Shown here: in pieces, positions 17,612 to 26,949 of the stretch
Numbering within the stretch: the stretch's first letter is position 1
Layout of the letters: each line of letters opens with the position of its first letter
Source of the DNA: Hydrocarboniphaga sp965279055
GTDB taxonomy: Bacteria; Pseudomonadota; Gammaproteobacteria; Nevskiales; Nevskiaceae
Direction: 5' to 3'
Assembly: GCF_965279055.1 (NCBI RefSeq)
Contig: NZ_OZ257125.1
Span: 3,038,001 to 3,102,000 of the forward strand
DNA length: 64,000 nt
Position numbers and translations under genes: made by a program
Notes under the pieces: generated by a model
The model's database searches: none
What the model was told of the DNA's origin: nothing
What the model saw: the letters and a program-made list of their open reading frames with translations, nothing else

Positions 17612-18775
17612 ATGTCCTTCACCTCCCTCAATTTCGACCTCGGTAGCGATGTCGACGCGCTGCGCGATCTGACGCAGCAGTTCGCCAGCCGCGAAGTCGC
17701 GCCGCTGGCCGCCGAAGCCGATCGCATCAACGAGTTCCCGAACCAGCTGTGGCGCAAGTTCGGCGAGCTCGGCCTGCTGGGCCTGACCGTCGAAGAGGAA
17801 TTCGGCGGCACCAACATGGGCTATCTGGCGCATGTGATCGCGATGGAAGAAATCTCGCGCGCCTGTTCGGCCATCGGTCTTTCCTACGGCGCGCACTCGA
17901 ACCTGTGCGTGAACCAGCTGCGCAAGAACGGCAGCCCGGCGCAGAAGCAGAAGTATCTGCCGAGGCTGATCAGCGGCGAACACATCGGCGCGCTGGCAAT
18001 GAGCGAGCCAGGCGCCGGCTCCGACGTGGTCAGCATGAAGCTGCGCGCCGACAAACGCGGCGACCGCTACGTGCTCAACGGCAACAAGATGTGGATCACC
18101 AACGGCCCCGACGCGAACACCTTGATCGTCTACGCCAAGACCGACATCAACGCCGGCTCGAAAGGCATCACCGCCTTCATCATCGAAAAAGGCTTCAAGG
18201 GTTTCAGCACCGCGCAGAAGCTCGACAAGCTCGGCATGCGCGGCAGCAACACCTGCGAGCTGGTATTCGTCGATTGCGAAGTGCCGGAAGAAAACGTGCT
18301 CGGTACCGTCGGCCGCGGCGTCAACGTGCTGATGTCGGGCCTCGACTACGAGCGCGTGGTGCTGTCCGGCGGCCCGCTCGGCATCATGGCCGCGTGTCTG
18401 GACGTGGTCGTGCCCTATCTGCACGAGCGCAAGCAGTTTGGTCAGAGCATCGGCGAATTCCAGCTGATGCAGGGCAAGATTGCCGACATGTACGTCGGTC
18501 TGAATGCCTGCCGCGCCTATGTCTACGCCGTGGCGCGCGCCTGCGATCGCGGCGAAACCACGCGCAAGGATGCGGCCGGCGCGATCCTGTATTCGGCCGA
18601 GAAAGCCACGTGGATGGCCGGCCAGGCGATACAGGCGCTCGGCGGCAACGGCTACATCAACGACTACTCCACCGGCCGGCTGTGGCGCGACGCCAAGCTG
18701 TATGAGATCGGCGCCGGCACCTCGGAAATCCGCCGCATGCTGATCGGCCGCGAACTGTTCAACGAATCGGTCTGA
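17612..18775 (+). CDS. liuA: Isovaleryl-CoA dehydrogenase
   Basis: This FAD enzyme oxidises isovaleryl-CoA to 3-methylcrotonyl-CoA in leucine breakdown. The 387-residue chain has the acyl-CoA dehydrogenase signatures ALAMSEPGAGSDVV and QALGGNGYINDY. The catalytic Glu is Glu247 in LDYERVVLSGG, the position used by isovaleryl-CoA dehydrogenases, while the C-terminal position used by most other family members reads ND. This separates it from short-, medium- and long-chain enzymes. I chose the ATG at 17612 (MSFTSLNFDLG); a longer frame starts before the operator palindrome and is rejected. It is the first gene of the operon with liuB and liuD. Confidence 0.94.
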   Translation: MSFTSLNFDLGSDVDALRDLTQQFASREVAPLAAEADRINEFPNQLWRKFGELGLLGLTVEEEFGGTNMGYLAHVIAMEEISRACSAIGLSYGAHSNLCVNQLRKNGSPAQKQKYLPRLISGEHIGALAMSEPGAGSDVVSMKLRADKRGDRYVLNGNKMWITNGPDANTLIVYAKTDINAGSKGITAFIIEKGFKGFSTAQKLDKLGMRGSNTCELVFVDCEVPEENVLGTVGRGVNVLMSGLDYERVVLSGGPLGIMAACLDVVVPYLHERKQFGQSIGEFQLMQGKIADMYVGLNACRAYVYAVARACDRGETTRKDAAGAILYSAEKATWMAGQAIQALGGNGYINDYSTGRLWRDAKLYEIGAGTSEIRRMLIGRELFNESV

Positions 18776-18777
18776 CC

Positions 18778-20385
18778 ATGTCCATCATCCAGTCCAAGAT
18801 CCGCACCGGCAGCGACGAGTTCAAGGCCAATGCCGCGGCGCTGCGCGCGCAGGTCGACGAGCTGCGCGCGAAGACCGCGGAAGCGGCGCTCGGCGGCAGC
18901 GAGTCCGCGCGCCAGAAGCACACCGCGCGCGGCAAGCTGCTGGTGCGCGAGCGTATCGACGCGCTGCTCGACCCGGGCAGTGCGTTCCTGGAGATTTCGC
19001 CGCTGGCCGCCAACGGCATGTATGGCGGCGAAATCCCCAGCGCCGGCGCGGTTGCCGGCATCGGCCGCATCAGCGGCCGCGAATGCGTGATCGTCGCCAA
19101 CGACGCCACCGTCAAGGGCGGCACCTACTACCCGATCACGGTCAAGAAGCATCTGCGCGCGCAGGAGATCGCGAAGGAAAATCGGCTGCCCTGCGTGTAT
19201 CTGGTCGATTCCGGCGGCGCCTTTCTGCCGATGCAGGACGATGTGTTCCCCGACAAGGAGCACTTCGGCCGCATCTTCTACAACCAGGCGAATCTGTCGG
19301 CCTTGCAGATTCCGCAGATCGCCTGCGTGATGGGCTCCTGCACCGCCGGTGGCGCCTACGTGCCGGCGATGTCCGATGAAACCGTCATCGTCAAGAATCA
19401 GGGCACGATCTTTCTCGGTGGCCCGCCGCTGGTGAAGGCCGCGACCGGCGAAGTGGTCAGCGCCGAAGATCTCGGCGGCGCCGACGTGCACACGCGCATC
19501 TCCGGCGTCGCCGATCACTTCGCCGAGAACGATCACCACGCGCTGTCGCTAGTGCGCCGCATCGTCTCCAACCTGAACCTGCAGAAAAATCCCGGCGTCG
19601 ACCTGCAGCCGCCGGAAGAGCCGCTGTACGATCCGGAAGAAATCTACGGCATCATCCCGGCCGACACGCGCAAGCCCTATGACGTGCGCGAAGTCATCGC
19701 GCGCATCGTCGATGGCTCGCGCTTCGACGAATTCAAGGCTCGCTACGGCGCGACCCTGGTGTGCGGCTTCGCGCACATCCACGGCTATCCGGTCGGCATC
19801 GTCGCCAACAACGGCATCCTGTTTTCCGAGTCCGCGCAGAAAGGCGCGCACTTCATCGAACTCTGCGGCCAGCGCAACATCCCGCTGGTGTTCCTGCAGA
19901 ACATCACCGGCTTCATGGTCGGGCGCAAATACGAGAACGGCGGCATTGCGAAAGACGGCGCCAAGCTGGTCACCGCGGTCGCCACCGTGCAGGTACCGAA
20001 GTTCACCGTGCTGATCGGCGGCTCCTTCGGCGCCGGCAACTACGGCATGTGCGGCCGCGCCTATTCACCGCGCTTCCTGTGGAGCTGGCCGAATTCGCGC
20101 ATCTCGGTGATGGGCGGCGAGCAGGCCGCGAGCGTGCTCGCCACGGTGCGTCGCGACGGCCTGGAAGCACAGGGCAAAACCTGGAGCGCCGAGGACGAAG
20201 AGAAGTTCAAGGCACCGACACGTGCGCAGTTCGACCTGCAGGGCAACCCCTACTATGCGACTGCACGCTTGTGGGACGACGGCATCGTCGACCCGGCGCA
20301 GACGCGTCGCCTGCTCGGCCTCGGCTTGTCGGCCGCATTGAACGCTCCGATACCGCCGACGCGTTTCGGCGTGTTCAGAATGTGA
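18778..20385 (+). CDS. liuB: Methylcrotonyl-CoA carboxylase, carboxyltransferase (beta) subunit
   Basis: This subunit moves carboxyl from carboxybiotin to 3-methylcrotonyl-CoA, giving 3-methylglutaconyl-CoA. At 535 residues it has the normal length. It contains the two crotonase-like halves: the N-terminal half with GKLLVRERID and VYLVDSGGAFLP, and the C-terminal half with QNITGFMVG and IGGSFGAGNYGMCGRAY, the last being typical of the methylcrotonyl rather than propionyl enzyme. It starts two bases after the liuA stop and its stop overlaps an upstream candidate start of liuD, so the three genes are translationally close. Confidence 0.95.
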   Translation: MSIIQSKIRTGSDEFKANAAALRAQVDELRAKTAEAALGGSESARQKHTARGKLLVRERIDALLDPGSAFLEISPLAANGMYGGEIPSAGAVAGIGRISGRECVIVANDATVKGGTYYPITVKKHLRAQEIAKENRLPCVYLVDSGGAFLPMQDDVFPDKEHFGRIFYNQANLSALQIPQIACVMGSCTAGGAYVPAMSDETVIVKNQGTIFLGGPPLVKAATGEVVSAEDLGGADVHTRISGVADHFAENDHHALSLVRRIVSNLNLQKNPGVDLQPPEEPLYDPEEIYGIIPADTRKPYDVREVIARIVDGSRFDEFKARYGATLVCGFAHIHGYPVGIVANNGILFSESAQKGAHFIELCGQRNIPLVFLQNITGFMVGRKYENGGIAKDGAKLVTAVATVQVPKFTVLIGGSFGAGNYGMCGRAYSPRFLWSWPNSRISVMGGEQAASVLATVRRDGLEAQGKTWSAEDEEKFKAPTRAQFDLQGNPYYATARLWDDGIVDPAQTRRLLGLGLSAALNAPIPPTRFGVFRM

Positions 20386-20399
20386 TGGATCGAAATCCC

Positions 20400-22394
20400 A
20401 TGAAACTGTTCACCAAGATCCTGATCGCGAACCGCGGCGAAATCGCCTGCCGCATCATCAAGACCTGCCGCAAGCTCGGCATCCGCAGCGTCGCCGTGTA
20501 CTCGGAAGCCGACGCCGGCAGCCGCCACGTGCGTCTCGCCGACGAGGCCTATTGCGTCGGCCCGGCAGCCTCGCGCGAAAGTTATCTGCAGATTCCGAAA
20601 ATCATCGAAGCCGCCAAGCGCAGTGGCGCGCAGGCGATTCATCCGGGCTACGGCTTCCTGTCCGAGAACGAAGCGTTTGCAGAAGCCTGCCGCGTCGCCG
20701 GCATCGTCTTCATCGGCCCGCCGGTGGAAGCGATCCGCGCGATGGGCTCCAAGTCCGCGGCGAAATCGCTGATGGAGAAAGCCAAGGTGCCGCTGGTGCC
20801 GGGCTATCACGGAGACGAGCAGGCACCGGCATTTTTGCGCGGAAAAGCCGACGAAATCGGCTATCCGGTGCTGATCAAGGCCACCGCTGGCGGCGGCGGC
20901 AAGGGCATGCGCGTGGTCGAGGCCAGCGCCGATTTCGAGGCCGCACTCGCGTCCTGCCAGCGCGAAGCCAAGGCCAGCTTCGGTGACGAGCGCGTACTGG
21001 TCGAGAAATATCTGGCGCGTCCGCGGCACATCGAAATCCAGGTGTTCGCGGACACGCAGGGCAACACCATCAGCCTGCACGAGCGTGACTGCTCGGCGCA
21101 GCGCCGTCACCAGAAAGTCGTCGAGGAAGCGCCGGCGCCGAGCATCAGCGCGGCGCAGCGCGCACAGATGGGCGCCACCGCCTGCGCCGCCGCACGCGCG
21201 GTCGGCTACGTCGGCGCCGGCACGGTCGAGTTCATCGCAGACCAGAGCGGCGCGTTCTACTTCATGGAAATGAACACGCGCCTGCAGGTCGAGCACCCGG
21301 TCACCGAGATGATCACCGGTCTGGATCTGGTCGAGTGGCAGCTGCGCATCGCCGCCGGCGAAGCGCTGCCGCTGACCCAGGAGCAGGTACCGCTGCGCGG
21401 CCACTCGATTGAAGTGCGCGTGTATGCAGAAGAACCCGAGAACGGCTTCCTGCCGTCGATCGGCAAGCTGCTGCACTTCGTGCCGCCGGGCGAATCGCTC
21501 AACGTGCGCATCGACAGCGGCATCGATCAGGGCGACGAAATCAGCCCGCACTACGATCCGATGCTGGCCAAGCTGATCGTCTGGGACGAAACGCGCGAGC
21601 GCGCCGTCGAGCGCATGCTCGCCGCACTCGCCGACTTCCAGATCGTCGGCGTCGGCAACAACATCGCCTTCCTGTCGCGCCTGGTAGGGCACGCCGAATT
21701 CCGCGACGGCCAGGTCGACACCGGCCTGATCGAACGCGAGCGCGACGTGCTGCTGACGCCGGCGCCGGTGGACATCGCCGACGCGTCGAAGGCCGCGGCG
21801 CTGTGGATCATCGCCGACGAAGCACGTCGCTCGACAGAAAAGACCTCGCTCGGCAACGACCGCTATTCGCCATGGAGCGTCAACGACGGCTGGCGCATCA
21901 ACGGTGCGCTGACGCGCAGCTTCCAGTTCTTCAGCGGCGAGCAGACTCACAGCCTGAGCCTGCGCTACGACGCGCGTGCGATCAGTGTCGACGGCGAGCC
22001 GGCGCGCATCGAACACACTCAGGGATCGGCGCTGCGCTACGCGATCGGCGCCCGTCACAGCGAAGCCGACGTGGTCCGCGTCGGCGATCAGCTCAACGTG
22101 TTCCTGCTCGGCCGCCACCATCGCCTGAACCTGTTCGATCCGCTGGCCCAGGCCGGCGCCGACCAGGCCCACGACGGCGGCCTGACCGCGCCGATGCCCG
22201 GCAAGATCATCGCGCTGCAGGCCGAAGTCGGCACCGAAGTCGACAAGGGCGCGCCGCTGATCGTCATGGAGGCGATGAAGATGGAGCACACGCTATGCGC
22301 GCCGGCCAAGGGCCGCGTCAAAGCCTGGCTGTGCAGCGTCGGCGAGCAGGTCAAGGACGGCGCCGAGCTGGTCGAGTTCGAGGCGAGCAAGTAG
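20400..22394 (+). CDS. liuD: Methylcrotonyl-CoA carboxylase, biotin-carrying (alpha) subunit
   Basis: The 664-residue protein carboxylates its own biotin using ATP and bicarbonate, then hands the carboxyl to LiuB. In order: biotin-carboxylase N-domain (KILIANRGEIACRII), ATP-grasp with the Gly-rich loop TAGGGGKGMRVVE and the MEMNTRLQVEHPVTE signature, a linker, and the C-terminal biotinyl domain with EAMKMEH (biotin Lys627). The start is either ATG 20400 (used here) or ATG 20385, which overlaps the liuB stop. The genes for 3-methylglutaconyl-CoA hydratase and HMG-CoA lyase, often in this operon, are not in the window. Confidence 0.95.
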   Translation: MKLFTKILIANRGEIACRIIKTCRKLGIRSVAVYSEADAGSRHVRLADEAYCVGPAASRESYLQIPKIIEAAKRSGAQAIHPGYGFLSENEAFAEACRVAGIVFIGPPVEAIRAMGSKSAAKSLMEKAKVPLVPGYHGDEQAPAFLRGKADEIGYPVLIKATAGGGGKGMRVVEASADFEAALASCQREAKASFGDERVLVEKYLARPRHIEIQVFADTQGNTISLHERDCSAQRRHQKVVEEAPAPSISAAQRAQMGATACAAARAVGYVGAGTVEFIADQSGAFYFMEMNTRLQVEHPVTEMITGLDLVEWQLRIAAGEALPLTQEQVPLRGHSIEVRVYAEEPENGFLPSIGKLLHFVPPGESLNVRIDSGIDQGDEISPHYDPMLAKLIVWDETRERAVERMLAALADFQIVGVGNNIAFLSRLVGHAEFRDGQVDTGLIERERDVLLTPAPVDIADASKAAALWIIADEARRSTEKTSLGNDRYSPWSVNDGWRINGALTRSFQFFSGEQTHSLSLRYDARAISVDGEPARIEHTQGSALRYAIGARHSEADVVRVGDQLNVFLLGRHHRLNLFDPLAQAGADQAHDGGLTAPMPGKIIALQAEVGTEVDKGAPLIVMEAMKMEHTLCAPAKGRVKAWLCSVGEQVKDGAELVEFEASK

Positions 22395-22406
22395 CGAACG
22401 CTGCCT

Positions 22407-22474
22407 CTGTAGGAGCGGGCTTGCCCGCGACTGTGCGATCGCAGCCTCAGTCGCGGGCAAGCCCGCTCCTACAG
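22407..22474. repeat. REP-like palindrome, TGTAGGAGCGG family
   Basis: Two perfect inverted arms of 27 bases (22407-22433 and 22448-22474) flank a 14-base loop. The arms begin CTGTAGGAGCGGGC, resembling the well-known Pseudomonas REP type. A second copy with a changed inner stem is at 31706-31775. It follows liuD and may end or stabilise its mRNA. Confidence 0.85.
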
Positions 22475-22517
22475 GGGCCGGCTCCTCGCACCCGGTTTGC
22501 TGCGCTAGGCTTGGCCT

Positions 22518-23543
22518 ATGCAAACACCGTTATTCGACGACAAGCCCGCGCCTTCTTCATCACCTCGGCGCAAAGCTAAGGTGGTGGTCGGCGCGGCAGC
22601 GCCGGACGAGGCTCATGCGGCGCTCGCCGAGGCCTTGCCGTCGACACTCTGGCTCGGCACGTCGTCGTGGAATTATCCGGGCTGGAAAGGCAGCGTCTGG
22701 GACGATCGCGACTATGAACTCGCGCCGCTTTCCAAACATGGCCTGCGCGCCTATTCCGAGCATCCGCTGCTGGGCACGGTCAGCCTGGATCGCGCGTTTT
22801 ACAAGGCGCTGACGCAGGCGCAGTACGCCGCGTATGCGGCGCAGGTTCCGGATCATTTCCGCTTCGTCGTGAAGGCGCCGGCACTGGTCGCCGACGCGCT
22901 GATACGCGAAGAAGGCCGCGCACTGGCCGAGAACGGCTCCTTCCTCGATCCGGCGCTCGCCTTCAGCCATTTCGTCGAGCCGGCGATTGCCGGTCTCGGC
23001 CAGAAACTCGGCGCGCTGGTGTTTCAAATCAGCCCATTGCCAAGCTATTGGCTGGCACGGCCAGTCGAATTTCTAGAGCGGCTGGCTTTGATGCTGCGCG
23101 CCTTGCCGATGCCCGAAATGCCGGCACTGCTGGGCGTGGAGCTGCGCGATCCGCTGCTGGTGTCGCCGGAATATTCACGGCTGCTGATCGAGTTGTTGCG
23201 CGATACACGCACGACTTACTGCCTGAGCCTGCACGGCAAGATGCCGCCGATCGAAGCGCAGCTGCCGATACTGCGCGCGCTATGGCCGGGGCCGATGGTG
23301 TGCCGCTGGAATCTGCATCGCCGGCATGGCGCTTACGGATACGAGGCGGCCAAGAAACTCTATGGCGCGTTCGATCAGCTGGTCGACCCGGATATCGAAA
23401 CGAGGCAGACGCTGGCGAAAGTCGCAGCAGCAACGGCCGGCGCCGGCCATGCCGCCTATATCACCATCGGCAACAAGGCCGAAGGCTCGGCGCCGCGGTC
23501 GGTGTTCGCGCTGGCGCAGGAGATTGCGGCGCGGCTGAAGTAG
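22518..23543 (+). CDS. DUF72 family protein
   Basis: A 341-residue protein of the DUF72 (YecE-like) family, which adopts a TIM-barrel fold of unknown catalytic role. Characteristic segments are LWLGTSSWNYPGWKGSVW near the start, the strand FRFVVKAP, FVEPAIAGLGQKLGALVFQ and VELRDPLL. About 40 residues before the domain are polar and low in complexity (PAPSSSPRRKAK). It is not clearly in an operon with liuD because a REP element lies between. It converges on guaA. Confidence 0.88.
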   Translation: MQTPLFDDKPAPSSSPRRKAKVVVGAAAPDEAHAALAEALPSTLWLGTSSWNYPGWKGSVWDDRDYELAPLSKHGLRAYSEHPLLGTVSLDRAFYKALTQAQYAAYAAQVPDHFRFVVKAPALVADALIREEGRALAENGSFLDPALAFSHFVEPAIAGLGQKLGALVFQISPLPSYWLARPVEFLERLALMLRALPMPEMPALLGVELRDPLLVSPEYSRLLIELLRDTRTTYCLSLHGKMPPIEAQLPILRALWPGPMVCRWNLHRRHGAYGYEAAKKLYGAFDQLVDPDIETRQTLAKVAAATAGAGHAAYITIGNKAEGSAPRSVFALAQEIAARLK

Positions 23544-23560
23544 GCGCTGCTGTGACGCCA

Positions 23561-23587
23561 CTGGATTCCCGCCTGCGCGGGAATGAC
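23561..23587. repeat. Palindromic repeat, ATTCCCGC family
   Basis: CTGGATTCCCGCCTGCGCGG followed by GAATGAC forms a tight hairpin between convergent genes. The same element, in either orientation, is at 28287-28312 and twice at 35678-35758. Confidence 0.8.
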
Positions 23588-23627
23588 GGCTTCAACACTC
23601 TCCGTGTGATCTTCGCTTCGAGCGCGA

Positions 23628-25241
23628 CTATTCCCACTCGATCGTCGCCGGCGGCTTGCCGCTGACGTCGTAGACCACGCGAGATACTCCGGAAATTTCG
23701 TTGACGATGCGGCGCGAGACGATGTCGAGCAGATCGTAAGGCAGGTGCGCCCAGTGCGCGGTCATGAAGTCGATGGTCTCGACCGCGCGCAGTGCGATCA
23801 CCGGCTCGTAGCGGCGGCCGTCGCCGGTGACACCGACCGATTTCACCGGCAAAAACACCGCAAAAGCCTGGCTGGTCTTGTCGTACCAGCCGCTGCGGCG
23901 CAGCTCCTCGATGAAGATGTGATCGGCCAGACGCAGCGTATCCGCAGCGGGTTTCGTCACTTCGCCGAGGATGCGTACGCCGAGACCCGGGCCGGGGAAC
24001 GGATGGCGATAGACCATCTCCGCCGGCAGGCCGAGTTCGACGCCGATCTTGCGCACCTCGTCCTTGAACAGCTCGCGTAGCGGCTCGACCAGCTTGAGCT
24101 TCATATGCTCGGGCAGGCCGCCGACGTTGTGATGGCTCTTGATCACGTGGGCCTTGCCGGTCTTGCTGCCGGCGGACTCGATCACGTCCGGGTAAATCGT
24201 GCCCTGGGCGAGGAACTGCACGTTGTCGATCTTCGACGACTCTTCGTCGAACACCTCGACGAAGAGTTTGCCGATGATCTTGCGCTTGGCTTCCGGATCG
24301 CTGACACCGGCGAGCGCGCTCATGAAGCGCTCTTGCGCATTCACGCGGATGACTTTCACGCCGAGATTCCGCGCGAAAATCTGCATCACCTGATCGCCTT
24401 CGTGATGACGCAGCAGGCCGTGATCGACGAATACGCAGGTCAGCTGCGCACCGATCGCCTTGTGCAGCAGCGCGGCAACGACGGAAGAATCGACGCCGCC
24501 GGAAAGGCCGAGCAGCACATGGCCCTTGCCGACCTGCTCGCGCACGCGTCCGATCGAATCGTCGATGATGCTGCCCGGCTTCCAGGCGTCGCCGCAGCCG
24601 CAGATTTCATGCACGAAACGCGAGTAGATGCGCGTGCCCTGCTTGGTGTGCGTGACTTCGGGATGGAACTGCAGGCCGTAATACTTTCGCGACTCATCCG
24701 CCATGCCGGCCAGCGGCAAATCCGGCGTCGAGGCGATGGTCTTGAAGCCTTCCGGCAGTTTGACCACGCGATCGCCATGCGACATCCACACGTCGAGCAG
24801 GCCGTGGCCTTCGCTGTTGATGCGGTCTTCGATGTCGCGAAGCAGCTCGGAATGGCCGCGCGCGCGGATTTCCGCGTAACCGAATTCCTTCTGGTCATGC
24901 GGCTCGACGGTGCCGCCGAAGCGGTGCGCCATCACCTGCATGCCGTAGCAGATGCCGAGCACCGGCACGCCGAGATTCCAGACTTCAGCCGGTGCGCGCG
25001 GCGAGCCTTCGGCTGCGACCGATTCCGGGCTGCCGCTGAGGATCACGCCTTTGGGCGCGAACTCGCGTATCGCCGCGTCCGACATGTCCCAGGGATGCAG
25101 CTCGCAGAACACGCCGAGTTCGCGCACGCGGCGCGCGATCAGCTGGGTCAGCTGCGAACCGAAGTCGAGAATCAGGATGCGGTCGGCGTGGATATTCACT
25201 GCGGATGCTTCGGTCACGTCGCTTGCCTCTGATTCAGTCAA
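23628..25241 (-). CDS. guaA: GMP synthase (glutamine-hydrolysing)
   Basis: GuaA aminates XMP to GMP using glutamine and ATP, the last step of GMP synthesis. The 537-residue chain has the class I glutamine amidotransferase domain (ILDFGSQ; nucleophile Cys98 in GICYGMQ; HPEVTHT with the catalytic His), the PP-loop ATP pyrophosphatase GLSGGVDSSV, and the C-terminal dimer domain ending in RVVYDVSGKPPATIEWE. The first 17 residues are not conserved, so the true start could be a little later. It lies downstream of guaB on the same strand, but a palindromic repeat separates them. Confidence 0.97.
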   Translation of the reverse strand: MTESEASDVTEASAVNIHADRILILDFGSQLTQLIARRVRELGVFCELHPWDMSDAAIREFAPKGVILSGSPESVAAEGSPRAPAEVWNLGVPVLGICYGMQVMAHRFGGTVEPHDQKEFGYAEIRARGHSELLRDIEDRINSEGHGLLDVWMSHGDRVVKLPEGFKTIASTPDLPLAGMADESRKYYGLQFHPEVTHTKQGTRIYSRFVHEICGCGDAWKPGSIIDDSIGRVREQVGKGHVLLGLSGGVDSSVVAALLHKAIGAQLTCVFVDHGLLRHHEGDQVMQIFARNLGVKVIRVNAQERFMSALAGVSDPEAKRKIIGKLFVEVFDEESSKIDNVQFLAQGTIYPDVIESAGSKTGKAHVIKSHHNVGGLPEHMKLKLVEPLRELFKDEVRKIGVELGLPAEMVYRHPFPGPGLGVRILGEVTKPAADTLRLADHIFIEELRRSGWYDKTSQAFAVFLPVKSVGVTGDGRRYEPVIALRAVETIDFMTAHWAHLPYDLLDIVSRRIVNEISGVSRVVYDVSGKPPATIEWE

Positions 25242-25261
25242 TCAAAATTTTCAGCTAAAGC

Positions 25262-25354
25262 CCGTTCGTCCCGAGTAGCGCCGCCGGCGCGTATCGAGGG
25301 ACCGAATCGATCCGGCCCCTCGATACGCCGCAAGCGGCTACTCGGGGCGAACGG
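25262..25354. repeat. Long palindromic repeat, TTCGTCCCGAGTAGC family
   Basis: This has the same architecture as 16727-16826: outer arms CCGTTCGTCCCGAGTAGC and GGCTACTCGGGGCGAACGG (one mismatch) and inner arms GTATCGAGGGACC and CCCCTCGATAC. It sits between guaB and guaA, both minus strand, and could attenuate or stabilise the shared mRNA. Confidence 0.78.
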
Positions 25355-25393
25355 AGGGCGGCGATATCCGCCCCCCTGCCCCCTTCGTGCCGC

Positions 25394-26884
25394 TCAGCTC
25401 TGCGTACGATAATTCGGCGCTTCCTTGGTGATCGTCACGTCGTGGACGTGGCTCTCCTTGATGCCGGCGGCGGTGATCTTGACGAAGCGCGTCTTGGTGC
25501 GCATTTCCTCGATGCTCTGGCAGCCGGTGTAGCCCATGCTGGCGCGCAGGCCGCCGATCATCTGATGCACGATCGCCGTCATCGGGCCCTTGTACGGCAC
25601 ACGGCCTTCGATGCCTTCCGGCACCAGTTTTTCGACTTCGCTGGTGGTGTCCTGGAAGTAGCGATCCTTGGAGCCCTGCGCCTGGCTCATCGCGCCCATG
25701 GAACCCATGCCGCGATAGGCCTTGTACGAGCGGCCCTGGTACAGCTCGACGTCGCCCGGCGCTTCCTCGGTGCCGGCCAGCATCGAGCCGACCATGACGA
25801 CGTACGCGCCGGCGGCCAGCGCTTTGGCGAAGTCGCCGGAATAGCGCACGCCACCGTCGGAAATCAGCGGAATACCCCTGTTTTTCAGCGCATCGGCAAC
25901 CGACATCACCGCGCTGATCTGCGGCACGCCAACTCCCGCAACGACCCGAGTCGTGCAGATCGAGCCCGGGCCGATGCCGACCTTGACCGCGTCCGCACCG
26001 GCATCGACCAGTGCCAGCGCCGCATCGCCGGTGGCGATGTTGCCGCCGATGACCTGCAGGTCCGGATACTTTTTCTTGATCGCGGTGACGCGATCGAGCA
26101 CACCCTTGGAATGACCGTGCGCGGTGTCGACGACGATCACATCGACGCCGGCCTCCACCAGCGCCGCGACACGCTCGTCGGTGTCGCCGCCGGTGCCGAC
26201 CGCGGCGCCGACCCGCAGCCGGCCGCGCTCGTCCTTCGATGCGCTCGGGAAGTCGCTGGACTTCTGGATGTCCTTGACGGTGATCATGCCGCGCAGCTGG
26301 AACAGGTCGTTGATGACCAGCACCTTCTCGATACGGTGCTGATGCAGCTTGGCGACGACTTCTTCCTTGCTCGCGCCTTCACGCACGGTGACCAGGCGAT
26401 CCTGCGGCGTCATGATGCTCGACACCGGCTGATCGAAGCGCGTCTCGAAGCGCAGGTCGCGGCTGGTGACGATGCCGACCAGCTTGTTGCCCTCGACCAC
26501 CGGCACGCCGCTGAAGCGGTGCGCGCGGGTCAGCGCCAGCACTTCGCCAATGGTCATCGACGGCCGCACGGTGACCGGGTCGACGATCACGCCGGCTTCG
26601 AACTTCTTCACCGCCAGCACTTCGGCCGCCTGCTGCGCGGCGGTCATGTTCTTGTGGATGATGCCGATGCCGCCTTCCTGGGCCAGCGCGATCGCCAGCT
26701 TGGATTCGGTCACGGTGTCCATCGCCGAAGACATCAGCGGAATATTGAGCTTGATGCGGGCGGTCAGCGGCGTACGCAGATCCACCTGGCGCGGCAGCAC
26801 TTCCGAGTACGCGGGCTGCAGCAGCACGTCGTCGAAGGTGAGGGCTTCAAGATCAATGCGGGAGTCTTGGGAAAGACGAGACAT
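25394..26884 (-). CDS. guaB: IMP dehydrogenase
   Basis: GuaB oxidises IMP to XMP with NAD, the committed step to guanine nucleotides. The 496-residue protein has the (beta/alpha)8 barrel split by two CBS domains (about residues 95-205). The catalytic Cys loop is GPGSICTTR and the flap region carries SKDRYFQD and EGRVPYKG. The start MSRLSQDSR (26884) is preceded by a suitable leader and a clear -10 box (26906-26911); a five-codon extension is possible but overlaps the 5' UTR. It is divergent from xseA, a common arrangement in gammaproteobacteria. Confidence 0.97.
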   Translation of the reverse strand: MSRLSQDSRIDLEALTFDDVLLQPAYSEVLPRQVDLRTPLTARIKLNIPLMSSAMDTVTESKLAIALAQEGGIGIIHKNMTAAQQAAEVLAVKKFEAGVIVDPVTVRPSMTIGEVLALTRAHRFSGVPVVEGNKLVGIVTSRDLRFETRFDQPVSSIMTPQDRLVTVREGASKEEVVAKLHQHRIEKVLVINDLFQLRGMITVKDIQKSSDFPSASKDERGRLRVGAAVGTGGDTDERVAALVEAGVDVIVVDTAHGHSKGVLDRVTAIKKKYPDLQVIGGNIATGDAALALVDAGADAVKVGIGPGSICTTRVVAGVGVPQISAVMSVADALKNRGIPLISDGGVRYSGDFAKALAAGAYVVMVGSMLAGTEEAPGDVELYQGRSYKAYRGMGSMGAMSQAQGSKDRYFQDTTSEVEKLVPEGIEGRVPYKGPMTAIVHQMIGGLRASMGYTGCQSIEEMRTKTRFVKITAAGIKESHVHDVTITKEAPNYRTQS

Positions 26885-26905
26885 AAACGGCTCCGGCAAA
26901 GCGAT

Positions 26906-26911
26906 ATTATA
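26906..26911 (-). promoter_or_regulatory. -10 element of the guaB promoter
   Basis: On the minus strand the sequence TGTATAATAT contains a perfect TATAAT (26911-26906) about 22 bases before the guaB ATG. The -35 region is GC-rich and does not match TTGACA, which fits a promoter depending on the TG-extended -10. Confidence 0.6.
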
Positions 26912-26949
26912 CAGACTCCGGACAGGCTCCGGCGCAGCCCCAGGACAAA

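Noticed and set aside
19761..20399. In-frame upstream extension of the liuD reading frame (214 codons)
   Set aside because: It overlaps liuB completely in another frame; biotin-carboxylase homology starts at MKLFTKILIANRGE (20400).
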